Below, piece by piece: positions 26,966-37,363 of a stretch of DNA of 64,000 nucleotides (positions are counted from its first letter, which is position 1; each line of letters opens with the position of its first letter). The stretch is from Sva-07 sp963828415 (GTDB lineage Bacteria > Actinomycetota > Acidimicrobiia > Acidimicrobiales > Ilumatobacteraceae), in NCBI GenBank assembly GCA_963828415.1, contig CAWHEI010000012.1, positions 186,001 to 250,000 of the forward strand, given 5' to 3'. Both the position numbers and the translations under genes were made by a program. Below the pieces are notes generated by a model, which worked only from the letters and a program-made list of their open reading frames with translations, ran no database searches and was not told where the DNA came from.

Positions 26966-27830
26966 TCAGTGGAAGTCGGGCTCGACGTAGTCGACGAAGA
27001 TGTCCGGGAGTCCGTCGGACACCTTGACCGGATAGACGGGGGGACGCTTCTCGAGGAAGCTCTCGACACCTTCTCTCGAATCGGCGCTGGCCCCGCGTGA
27101 TTGGATGCCACGCGAATCGACGCGGTGGGCCTCCATCGGGTGATCAGCGCCGAGCATCCGCCACAGCATCTGACGGGTCAGTGCCACCGACACCGGAGCG
27201 GTGTTGTCGGCGATCTCGCGGGCGAGTTCGCGCGGCAGCGGGCAACAGATCGTCGGGCGCATGCACGCTGCGCACCAGTCCCCGCTCGAGTGCTTCACCG
27301 GCCGGGAACACACGGCCCGAGTAGCACCATTCGGCGGCGGTGCTGATGCCGACCAACCGGGGCAGGAACCACGACGAGCACGCCTCAGGGACGATCCCTC
27401 GCCGCGCGAACACGAACCCGAACCGAGCGTTGTCGGACGCGAGCCGGATGTCCATCGGCAACGTCATCGTCACCCCGACGCCGACGGCGGCGCCGTTGAT
27501 CGCCCCGATGACCGGCTTCGTGCAGTCGAAGATCCGCAACGACACCATCCCACCGCCGTCGCGTGGCACCCCGACCGACGTCTGGATGTCGGAACCGCCC
27601 TTGGCGAAGGTCTCGCCGCCGCCGCCGAGGTCGGCGCCGGCGCAGAACGCCCGGTCCCCCGCTCCCGTCACGATCACCACTCGCACGTCGTCGTCCGCAT
27701 CGACCTGATCGAACGCATCGATCACCTCGCGCATCATCACATCCGTGAACGCGTTCATCCGCTCCGGCCGCGACAAGGTGATCGTCGCGATCGAGTCGGC
27801 AACCTCGTAGGTGATCTGCGAATACTCCAT
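26966..27830 (-). pseudogene. Enoyl-CoA hydratase/isomerase family gene with a +1 frameshift
   Basis: The N-terminal two thirds read well: ITYEVADSIATITLSRPERM, GAGDRAFCAGADLGGGGE (oxyanion loop), INGAAVGVGVTMTLPMDIR and RRGIVPEACSSWFLPRLVG with the catalytic Glu. After VRSVHAPDDLLPAA the frame breaks near 27229-27237. The C-terminal part LPRELAREIADNTAPVSVAL to YPVKVSDGLPDIFVDYV is in the next frame. Removing one G gives about 287 residues, a normal length. The last part is the trimerisation tail of crotonase-fold enzymes. Reaction class: hydration or isomerisation of enoyl-CoA. Sequence error is possible. Confidence 0.8.
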
Positions 27831-27864
27831 GGCGCCAAGCTATGTCGCGAGCACGATCCGCACC

Positions 27865-27944
27865 GGGGTCAGACCCCAGATGCGACCAATCAGACGGTCG
27901 TCGCCGTCGCATCGCCTGTGGCGTTGCATCTGGGGTCTGACCCC
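27865..27944. repeat. Long inverted repeat with GGGGTCAGACCCC arms
   Basis: GGGGTCAGACCCCAGATGC at 27865-27883 is the exact complement of the sequence at 27926-27944, a 19-bp perfect stem with a 42-nt loop. Each arm is itself a palindrome around GGGGTCAGACCCC. It lies between ftsX (ending 28000) and the hydratase start (27830), and shares its core with 13673-13705. It could act as a terminator for the ftsEX transcript, but the repeated core suggests a REP-type element. Confidence 0.7.
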
Positions 27945-27999
27945 TGGCGTGCAGCGATCGCGTCAGCGAGAGGAGCAACCCCGTCCGAACCGACGCGCG

Positions 28000-28902
28000 T
28001 CAGATGTCGAGGAAGCGGGAGGCTGCGATGCCGGAGCCGATGGCACCGGCCAGTGCGCCGATGACGAGCATGATCAGCATCACCGTCTGGTCATAGCCGT
28101 CGACGACGACGAGCGCGGAGAATCCGCTGTTGTCGGGGAAGCTCTCGACGCCGGACGTCCACTGCGAGTTCCACGCCCAGAGCCCGACGCTGGCGAGCAC
28201 GCCGCCGATGATGCCGTGGAGGAGCCCTTCGAGCATGAAGGGGATCCGGATGAACCAGTCGGTCGCGCCGACGAGTTTCATCACTTCGATCTCGCGTCTT
28301 CGCGCGAAGATCGCCGTTCTGATCGTGTTCCAGATCAGCAAGATGGCGGCGAGCAGCAGGAAGACGGACAGCAGGAGCAGGCGGAAGCCGAAGAAACTCT
28401 GCAGCTGGCTGATCAGACTGATCTGGTCCTCCGCAAAACTCACGTCGTAGACGCCGGGGAGCTCAGCGAACTGGTCCGACACCTGCCGGAGGAGGTCGAC
28501 ATCGGTACCCTCGGTCGGCACCGCTTTGAACTGAGTGAGGATGGTGTCCTCGGTGAGCAGGTCGCGCACACCGGGTTCGCCGGCGAAGATCCGATCGGCT
28601 TCGGCGAGCGAGCAGATCTCGTCGCAGTATTCGAAGCTCTCGATGAACTGGTCGCTGGTGGTGAGCGCGTCGCCGACGAGGGTGAGCTGGTCCTCGGTCG
28701 CGGTCGGGTTCATGAACACGATCATCTCGACGCCGCCTTCCCAGCGGGCGAGGAGATTGTCGAAGGCGTGTTGGCTGAGCAAGGTGAGGCCGACACCGAG
28801 CAGCGAGATCGCTGCGGTGATGATCGACGCGACGGTGAGCGTGGCGTTGCGGCGGAAACTGTCGAAGGTTTCGCGCAGCGTGTATCGAAGTCGTGACAGC
28901 AT
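28000..28902 (-). CDS. ftsX: Cell division protein FtsX
   Basis: 300 residues with the FtsX topology: cytoplasmic N-terminus (RLRYTLRETFDSFRRNATLT), TM1 (VASIITAAISLLGVGLTLL), an extracellular domain of about 130 residues with a Cys pair in SFEYCDEICSLAE, then three helices (LLLLSVFLLLAAILLIWNTI, LLHGIIGGVLASVGLWAWN, VMLIMLVIGALAGAIGSGI). With FtsE it couples ATP hydrolysis to activation of peptidoglycan hydrolases at the septum. The start lies 9 bp after the ftsE stop. In many actinobacteria smpB follows ftsX; here it does not. Confidence 0.92.
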   Translation of the reverse strand: MLSRLRYTLRETFDSFRRNATLTVASIITAAISLLGVGLTLLSQHAFDNLLARWEGGVEMIVFMNPTATEDQLTLVGDALTTSDQFIESFEYCDEICSLAEADRIFAGEPGVRDLLTEDTILTQFKAVPTEGTDVDLLRQVSDQFAELPGVYDVSFAEDQISLISQLQSFFGFRLLLLSVFLLLAAILLIWNTIRTAIFARRREIEVMKLVGATDWFIRIPFMLEGLLHGIIGGVLASVGLWAWNSQWTSGVESFPDNSGFSALVVVDGYDQTVMLIMLVIGALAGAIGSGIAASRFLDI

Positions 28903-28911
28903 CGGTTCAGC

Positions 28912-29589
28912 TCACTCGTAGACGCCGCGGGCCTGGTCGCGCACGATGACGCCTCGGTCGAGCTGGATCACACGTTTGCGCATCGTGTTGACGATCCGCT
29001 GGTCGTGGGTGGCCATGACCACGGTGGTGCCGGTCTTGTTGATTCGGTCGAGGAGTCGCATGATGCCTTCCCCGGTCGCCGGATCGAGGTTGCCGGTGGG
29101 CTCGTCGGCAAGCATGATCAGCGGCCGGTTCACGAACGCTCGGGCGACGGACACTCGTTGCTGCTCACCACCGGAGAGCTGGTGTGGGAGGCGGTCTTCC
29201 TTGCCGGCGAGGCCGACGAGTTCGAGCACGGCGGGCACCTGCTGTTTGATGACGTGGGACGGCCGCCCGATGACCTCCTGAGCGAAGGCGACGTTCTCGA
29301 AGACGTTCTTCTCGAGCAGCAACTTGTAGTCCTGGAAGATGTTGCCGATGTTGCGGCGCAGGTGCGGCACCCGGCTCGGCGGCATGTCGACGATGTTGCG
29401 GCCGGCGACCCAGACCGCGCCGCGCTCGGGCCGGTCCTGACGGTTGAGCATGCGCAACAGCGTGCTCTTGCCGGAGCCTGACGGCCCGACGAGGAACACG
29501 AACTCGCCCTTGGCGACGTCGAAGCTGGCGTCGCGGACCGCGACGATCTCGGTCGAATAGCTCTTGGTGACGTTCTCGAGTCGAATCAT
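28912..29589 (-). CDS. ftsE: Cell division ATP-binding protein FtsE
   Basis: 225 residues, the normal FtsE size. Walker A FLVGPSGSGKSTLLRMLNRQ near residue 34, DYKLLLEKNVFENVAFAQEV after the Q-loop, signature LSGGEQQRVSVARAFVNRP, Walker B IMLADEPTGNLDPATGEGI and switch His in VVMATHDQRIVN. It is the ATPase of FtsEX. A GGGGGAG ribosome binding site precedes the ATG. It is the second-last gene of a prfB-ftsE-ftsX run on the minus strand. Confidence 0.95.
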   Translation of the reverse strand: MIRLENVTKSYSTEIVAVRDASFDVAKGEFVFLVGPSGSGKSTLLRMLNRQDRPERGAVWVAGRNIVDMPPSRVPHLRRNIGNIFQDYKLLLEKNVFENVAFAQEVIGRPSHVIKQQVPAVLELVGLAGKEDRLPHQLSGGEQQRVSVARAFVNRPLIMLADEPTGNLDPATGEGIMRLLDRINKTGTTVVMATHDQRIVNTMRKRVIQLDRGVIVRDQARGVYE

Positions 29590-29646
29590 GATGAGTCTCC
29601 CCCGAAGGGCCCGCCAAGGGTACCGCTGCGCACGCGCCCGCAGGCG

Positions 29647-30756
29647 TCAGGCGTCCGCTTCGCCCTGGGCCCGGCGCATGCGCAGGAACCCCTCGACGAA
29701 CTCGTCGATGTCGCCGTCGAGCACGCCGGACACGTCGCTGGTCTCGATCTCCGTTCGCAGGTCCTTGACCATCTGATAGGGCTGGAGCACGTAGCTGCGG
29801 ATCTGGCTGCCCCAGCCGACCTGGGCCTGCTTGCCGCCGATCGCATCGAGTTCGGCGGCACGATCTTCCTCGGCTTTGGCGGCGATCATCGCGGTCAGTC
29901 TCCCCATCGCCCGCTCGCGGTTCTGCAGCTGGCTGCGTTCTTCCTGCGAGCTGGCCACCAGACCGGTCGGCTCGTGGATCAACCGAACGGCCGACGACGT
30001 CTTGTTGATGTGCTGGCCACCCGCACCGGACGCACGGAAGACCTCCATCCGGATGTCGGATTCGTCGATGTCGACTTCGACGTCTTCGAGCAGCGGCCAG
30101 ACCTGTACGGCAGCGAACGACGTCTGGCGACGGCCCTGGTTGTCGAAGGGGCTGATCCGCACCAGGCGATGGGTGCCGCGCTCGGCGCTCATCAGTCCGT
30201 ACGCATAGCGACCGGCAATGGTGACCTCGGCCGACATGATCCCGGCCTCGGCGCCCTCGGACACGTAGTTGAGGCTGATGGTGAAACCGCGACGCTCGCA
30301 CCATCGTTCGTACATGCGCAGCAACATCTCGGAGAAGTCTTGGGCGTCGACGCCGCCGTCCTTGGCATTGATCTGCACGATGCAGTCGCTGTCGTCGTGC
30401 TCGCCGGTGAACAGACTGCGCAGCTCCAACTGATCGAGCATTGCGTTGATGGCGGCGATCGCCGCTTCGATGTCAGGCTCCTGCGATTCGTCGTCCTCGT
30501 CGCGTGCGAGTTCGTGGAGGACCTCGACGTCGGCGAGCTGCTCGGTGAGCGAGTCGAACACCGCGAGGTCGTCGCGGATGTTCGCATACTCGGTGTTCAG
30601 CTTCTTCGCACGATCCTGGTCGTCCCACAGCGCTGGGTCGGAGATCTCCGCTTCGAGCACCGCGAAGCGCTCACGGTTGTCGGAGATCGACAGGTACGAC
30701 TCGGCTTCGTCGAGGCGTCGCCGCACGTCGCGGAGGTCGGAGGTGAAGTCGCGCAT
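29647..30756 (-). CDS. prfB: Peptide chain release factor 2
   Basis: 369 residues. The stop-codon reading tripeptide SPF is in LVRISPFDNQGRRQTSFA and the catalytic GGQ in RASGAGGQHINKTSSAVRLI, so it terminates at UGA and UAA. Domain order is the usual coiled N-terminus, codon-recognition core, GGQ domain, C-terminal tail. The reading frame is continuous, without the in-frame UGA and programmed +1 frameshift that autoregulates prfB in many bacteria. It starts 15 bp after the secA stop, so the two are probably co-transcribed. Confidence 0.95.
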   Translation of the reverse strand: MRDFTSDLRDVRRRLDEAESYLSISDNRERFAVLEAEISDPALWDDQDRAKKLNTEYANIRDDLAVFDSLTEQLADVEVLHELARDEDDESQEPDIEAAIAAINAMLDQLELRSLFTGEHDDSDCIVQINAKDGGVDAQDFSEMLLRMYERWCERRGFTISLNYVSEGAEAGIMSAEVTIAGRYAYGLMSAERGTHRLVRISPFDNQGRRQTSFAAVQVWPLLEDVEVDIDESDIRMEVFRASGAGGQHINKTSSAVRLIHEPTGLVASSQEERSQLQNRERAMGRLTAMIAAKAEEDRAAELDAIGGKQAQVGWGSQIRSYVLQPYQMVKDLRTEIETSDVSGVLDGDIDEFVEGFLRMRRAQGEADA

Positions 30757-30771
30757 GAGTCCCGGGAGCGA

Positions 30772-33576
<2,805 letters not shown>

Positions 33577-33615
33577 GCAGCTGTCCAGCCTACCGGCGCG
33601 GCGCGACCAGACAGG

Positions 33616-34263
33616 TCAGGCGACGAGGGTCGGCCGGAACGTGGTCGACCGCTCGCGACGCGCTGTGGTCGCTGTTCCTGATGGTGTGGACGCGATCGCG
33701 TAGAGGCGTGGATCGACAACGCCGGCGTGGCGCAGCGCGGCGGCAGCGGCGCGCATGGTGGCGCCCGTGGTGACGACGTCGTCGACGACGATCACCCGCT
33801 GGCCAGCGAGCCCCGGACGGGCAACGAACTCGGGGCCGTGGAGCCGCTCGATGCGGCTCCGGCCCGTCTGTGCGATCGCGGGACCGGACCGCTCGAGCAG
33901 CCGCCGGCTCGACACGCCGAGCTGGCGGGCGACATGACGCGCCACCAGCTCGCCTTGGTCGAAGCCACGCGACCGACGACGGGCGGCGCTGGTGGGCGCC
34001 CACGTGACCGCGTCGAGGTCGAGGTGGTCGCCATTGGCGACGATGGCGTTCACGACGAGGCCGGCGAGATGTCGGGCCACCTGACGTCGATTGCGGTACT
34101 TCAAGCCGAGCACGACACTGCGCGCCCGCCCGGTGAAGGGCAGTGCGGCATGGACGCCATGAGATCCCGGCCGCGGGCGGGGCCCGAGCAGCGCGAAACG
34201 GCAGGTGGTGCACACCGCGGCACCCGGGGCATCACATCCGGCACAACGAATCTGGAAGATCAT
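33616..34263 (-). CDS. ComF-family phosphoribosyltransferase-like protein
   Basis: 215 residues. An N-terminal zinc-finger-like CAGCDAPGAAVCTTC is followed by the ComF core: ALPFTGRARSVVLGLKYRNR, then APTSAARRRSRGFDQGELVA, and the PRPP motif RVIVVDDVVTTGATMRAAAA. Homologues (ComFC, GntX) are needed for DNA uptake in competent bacteria and have been linked to handling of incoming single-stranded DNA. ATG 34261-34263 (MIFQIRC) is chosen over the upstream ATGs because a CATGAT -10 box ends 7 nt before it and the same arrangement occurs upstream of the HNH nuclease gene at 53894. Confidence 0.82.
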   Translation of the reverse strand: MIFQIRCAGCDAPGAAVCTTCRFALLGPRPRPGSHGVHAALPFTGRARSVVLGLKYRNRRQVARHLAGLVVNAIVANGDHLDLDAVTWAPTSAARRRSRGFDQGELVARHVARQLGVSSRRLLERSGPAIAQTGRSRIERLHGPEFVARPGLAGQRVIVVDDVVTTGATMRAAAAALRHAGVVDPRLYAIASTPSGTATTARRERSTTFRPTLVA

Positions 34264-34270
34264 GCACATC

Positions 34271-34297
34271 ATCATGACGAGGGGCTGTCACAGAGTT
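34271..34297 (-). promoter_or_regulatory. Shared promoter/operator upstream of the comF-like gene
   Basis: On the minus strand this reads AACTCTGTGACAGCCCCT, then CGTCATGAT. It contains TGACA-N6-CGTCA, an almost perfect inverted repeat that overlaps the -10 hexamer CATGAT. 26 of 27 bases are identical to 53902-53928, and in both places the hexamer ends 7 nt before an ATG. That spacing suggests a leaderless promoter under one regulator. Confidence 0.65.
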
Positions 34298-34329
34298 CCC
34301 CGACCCGCGCCGCCGATCGCCCGTCCGGT

Positions 34330-34676
34330 GAGCCAAACCGCCGCATCCGGTCACTTCGCTCATCGCACGCACCTCCATCGCCCCACCGATGAGCCAAACC
34401 GCCGTATCCGGTCACTTCGCTCACCGCACGCACCTCCATCGCCCCACCGATGAGCCAAACCGCCGCATCCGGTCACTTCGCTCACCGCACGCACCTCCAT
34501 CGCCCCCACCGGTGAGCCAAACCGCCGCATCCGGTCACTTCGCTCATCGCACGAACCTCCATCGCCCCACCGATGAGCCAAACCGCCGCATCCGGTCACT
34601 TCGCTCACCGCACGCACCTCCATCGCCCCACCGGTGAGCCAAACCGCCGCATCCGGTCACTTCGCTCATCGCAAGC
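34330..34676. repeat. Tandem array of six 61-bp units (REP-like palindromes)
   Basis: Units begin at 34330, 34391, 34452, 34514, 34575 and 34636, with period 61 (one of 62); the last unit is partial. Each holds GAGCCAAACCGCCGCATCC, then GGTCACTTCGCTCATCGC, bracketed by near-complementary GATGAGC/GCTCATC, and a linker GCACGCACCTCCATCGCCCC. Units differ at only a few positions, so the array is recent or kept uniform. It fills the space between the comF promoter and the membrane-protein gene; nothing coding is seen in it, although several frames stay open by chance. Confidence 0.85.
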
Positions 34677-34703
34677 GGAAAGGGCTGTGGTTAGCGTGCC
34701 CCG

Positions 34704-35321
34704 GTGCATCGATTCATTCCGACCGACCGGCCCGTGGAGCGCATCGCTCGGTGTGTCCTCGGACTCGCTGTCTTCGGTATCGGCATCGCCCTCTTGATCG
34801 ACGCCAATCTCGGCGCGGCACCGTGGGACGTGTTCCACACCGGTGTCGCCGAGCTGACAGGGCTCGCCGTCGGCCAGGTGACGATCATCACCGGCGTCGT
34901 GTTGTTGCTGCTGTGGATCCCGCTCGGCGAGACGATGGGCCTCGGCACGATCCTCAATGCGATCGAGATCGGCCTCGTCGTCGATGTGCTGCTGCCGCTG
35001 CTGCCAGAACCCGACCTGCTCGTGGCCCGCACCGCCATGATGCTCGGTGGCGTCGTGGTGATCGCGATCGGTTCCGGCCTCTACATCGGCGCCGGACTCG
35101 GCCCCGGCCCCCGCGACGGGCTGATGACCGGGTTCGCCAAACGCGGGATCTCGATCCGCTTCGCCCGCACGTCCATCGAGGTGACCGTGCTGGCCATCGG
35201 CATCGCGCTCGGCGGCGCCATCGGCGTCGGTACCGCCGTCTTCGCAATCGGTATCGGGCCGCTCGTGCAGTACTTCCTGCCGCGCCTACGCATCCCCGAA
35301 CGGACGACTCTGGCGGCTTGA
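34704..35321 (+). CDS. YczE/YitT-type integral membrane protein
   Basis: 205 residues, five hydrophobic helices with Gly-rich turns: RCVLGLAVFGIGIALLIDAN with NLGAAPWDVFHTGVAELTG, QVTIITGVVLLLLWIPLG, LLPEP loop, MMLGGVVVIAIGSGLYIGA with GLGPGPRDGLMTGFAKR, and the last helix IGIALGGAIGVGTAVFAIGI. The internal duplication (GLGAAPWDV.. and GLGPGPRDG..) is typical of YczE/YyaS membrane proteins of unknown function. GTG start with TAGCGT (34692-34697) 6 nt upstream. The 61-bp array ends about 15 bp before this promoter. Confidence 0.75.
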   Translation: MHRFIPTDRPVERIARCVLGLAVFGIGIALLIDANLGAAPWDVFHTGVAELTGLAVGQVTIITGVVLLLLWIPLGETMGLGTILNAIEIGLVVDVLLPLLPEPDLLVARTAMMLGGVVVIAIGSGLYIGAGLGPGPRDGLMTGFAKRGISIRFARTSIEVTVLAIGIALGGAIGVGTAVFAIGIGPLVQYFLPRLRIPERTTLAA

Positions 35322-35335
35322 CCGGCGAGATCGGC

Positions 35336-36349
35336 TCAGAGCGACGAGCCGCGGAACGCGCTGCGACGCTGGAAGAAGTCGCCCACCTGGTTCAGCGCCA
35401 GCACGGTCAACGTCAGGATCATCGAGGGATACAGGATCTGGCCGAAGTTGATCTTGATGTCGCGTCGCGCCTGGTTGATCATGTTGCCCCACGACGACTG
35501 CGGAAGCTGCACACTGAGGCCGAGGAACGACAGCGACCCTTCGACCACCACGACCGCAGCCGCGGCGACCATCGCGTACGCGATGAGCGTCGGCATCACG
35601 TTCGGAATGATCTCGCGACGCAGGATCGTCCATCGCTTCGTGCCGATGGCCTGCGCGGCCAGCACGAACTCGCGGTTGGAGATCGCCAAACTGTTCGCAC
35701 GCGACACGCGGGTGTAGGCCGGGATCGAGAGCAGTCCGATCACGAAGCTGATCACGAACAGGTCGCGCACTTCGAAGATCGAGATCAATGCCAGCAGCAG
35801 CACCAGAGCCGGGAAGGCGAGCAGCACGTCGATCAACGCCATGAAGGCGGTCTCCGTCTTGCCGCGGACGAACCCGACGAGCGAACCGATGAGCCCGCCC
35901 ACGATGACCCCGCAGATCACCGACACGACCGCGACGGTGACGCTGACGTACGCGCCGTGCATGGCGCGAGAGAACGAGTCGCGTGCGAGGGCATCGGTGC
36001 CGAGCGGATGTGCCCACGACGGCGATTCGAGCGGCTCACCGGTCCCGAATTCGCCAGTGGCCGGGTTGAAGCCGTTCAACTGCAGGTTGGGATCGGCCAA
36101 TGGCAACGACCCGTTGAAGACTCGTGTGTCGAGCTGCGCATAGATCGCCGAGAGCAGGACGAAGATCAGCCAGAGCGTCCCGAGCTTCACGAGGAATGGC
36201 ATCTCACGGAAGACGCCCCACGGAGACTTGCGCTTCTGCTTGACGCCATCGGGAGCGACGAACGAGTCGAGCTGCATCACTTCGGCGCCGCCGAGCCCGA
36301 TGACGACGGACTCGTCGGGGATGTTGTCGTGGGTCGTGGCCATGGTCAC
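35336..36349 (-). CDS. ABC transporter permease, DppC/OppC type
   Basis: 337 residues. An N-terminal cytoplasmic segment, first helix LGTLWLIFVLLSAIYAQLDT, a periplasmic loop with HPLGTDALARDSFSRAMHGA (typical of OppC), then five helices and the EAA loop ANSLAISNREFVLAAQAIGT. The later segment SLSFLGLSVQLPQSSWGNMI is characteristic of this family. It pairs with the OppB-type permease encoded upstream, overlapping it by 4 bp, to form the channel for oligopeptides or similar solutes. Confidence 0.9.
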   Translation of the reverse strand: MTMATTHDNIPDESVVIGLGGAEVMQLDSFVAPDGVKQKRKSPWGVFREMPFLVKLGTLWLIFVLLSAIYAQLDTRVFNGSLPLADPNLQLNGFNPATGEFGTGEPLESPSWAHPLGTDALARDSFSRAMHGAYVSVTVAVVSVICGVIVGGLIGSLVGFVRGKTETAFMALIDVLLAFPALVLLLALISIFEVRDLFVISFVIGLLSIPAYTRVSRANSLAISNREFVLAAQAIGTKRWTILRREIIPNVMPTLIAYAMVAAAAVVVVEGSLSFLGLSVQLPQSSWGNMINQARRDIKINFGQILYPSMILTLTVLALNQVGDFFQRRSAFRGSSL

Positions 36350-37293
36350 TTCCTCCGGATGCGCGGGTCGAGAACGGCGTAGAGCAGGTCGACGATGGTG
36401 TTGATGATGACGAACATCGCCGCGATGAACACCGTGATCCCCTGGATCACCAGGATGTCGCGACCGTTGATGGCGGCGATCAGGGAGAACCCGAGCCCGG
36501 GGATCGCGAAGAGCGACTCGATGATGACGGTGCCGCCGAGCAACGCTCCGAAGCTGATGCCGACGATGGTCATCAGGCTCAGTGAGCTGGGCCGCAGTGC
36601 ATGGCGGAACAGGATGTAGCGATCGCTGAGGCCCTTGGCTCGGGCCGAGAGGATGTAGTTCTCGCGCAGCGTGGCCATCATGTCGGAACGCACGAGGCGT
36701 GAGAACAGCGCCATCTGTGCGAGCGCGAGCGCCAGCGCGGGCAGGATCGAGGTCTTCAGGTTGTCACCGACGCCGTCACTGAGACGGCTCCAGTTGGACG
36801 CAGGAAGCCAGTTGAGTTGCACGGCAAAGAGCCAGATGAGGAAAATGCCGAAGACGAAGTTCGGAATCGACAGCGCGACCTGTGCTGCTGCCGAGGTCGT
36901 GGTGTCTGCCCATTTCCCCTGTTTGTAGGCGCCGAGAACACCCACGGGGATGGCCACGACCACGGCGATGAAGATCGACATGAACGCGAGCTGGGCCGTC
37001 ACGGGGAGCCGAGATTGAATAGTGTCGCTGACCGGTTGATCGGTGACGTAGGAGGTGCCGAGGTCGCCCGTGGCGGCGGCGCCCAGCCAGGCGAAGTAGC
37101 GGACGATGAACGGATCGTCGAGATTGAGATCCTCCCGGATCTGCTCTTCGATCCCGGGTGCCCGTGGGCCCGTGCCGAGGATGGTGTCCACCGGATCTCC
37201 GGGGAGCATCGCGACCATCAGGAAGGTCAAGAACGTGACCGCAAACAGTGTTGCAATCAATCGCAGAAGAACGAATGCGATGGTCTTGGCCAT
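36346..37293 (-). CDS. ABC transporter permease, DppB/OppB type
   Basis: 315 residues of the OppB family: N-terminal helix LLRLIATLFAVTFLTFLMVA followed by MLPGDPVDTILG, the extracytoplasmic RYFAWLGAAATGDLGTSYVT, and the EAA motif MMATLRENYILSARAKGLSD. Six transmembrane helices. The stop overlaps the OppC-type gene. A 70-bp gap separates it from the solute-binding protein upstream. Together they form a class-C peptide/nickel-type importer. Confidence 0.9.
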   Translation of the reverse strand: MAKTIAFVLLRLIATLFAVTFLTFLMVAMLPGDPVDTILGTGPRAPGIEEQIREDLNLDDPFIVRYFAWLGAAATGDLGTSYVTDQPVSDTIQSRLPVTAQLAFMSIFIAVVVAIPVGVLGAYKQGKWADTTTSAAAQVALSIPNFVFGIFLIWLFAVQLNWLPASNWSRLSDGVGDNLKTSILPALALALAQMALFSRLVRSDMMATLRENYILSARAKGLSDRYILFRHALRPSSLSLMTIVGISFGALLGGTVIIESLFAIPGLGFSLIAAINGRDILVIQGITVFIAAMFVIINTIVDLLYAVLDPRIRRK

Positions 37294-37363
37294 GATGATC
37301 GGTACTGCTCCCCGGAGTCGGTGTGTTCAGTAGGTGGTCAGTGGGTGCTCGGTGATCGTTCGA

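Noticed and set aside
30700..30756. Programmed frameshift in prfB
   Set aside because: The gene is open from start to stop in a single frame, with no early in-frame TGA.
34330..34676. CRISPR array
   Set aside because: The whole 61-bp unit is conserved, there are no variable spacers, and no cas genes are near.
34205..34838. Open reading frames through the 61-bp repeats on both strands
   Set aside because: They read a repeated Arg/His/Ser-rich peptide created by the repeat itself; the DNA is better explained as a palindromic array.
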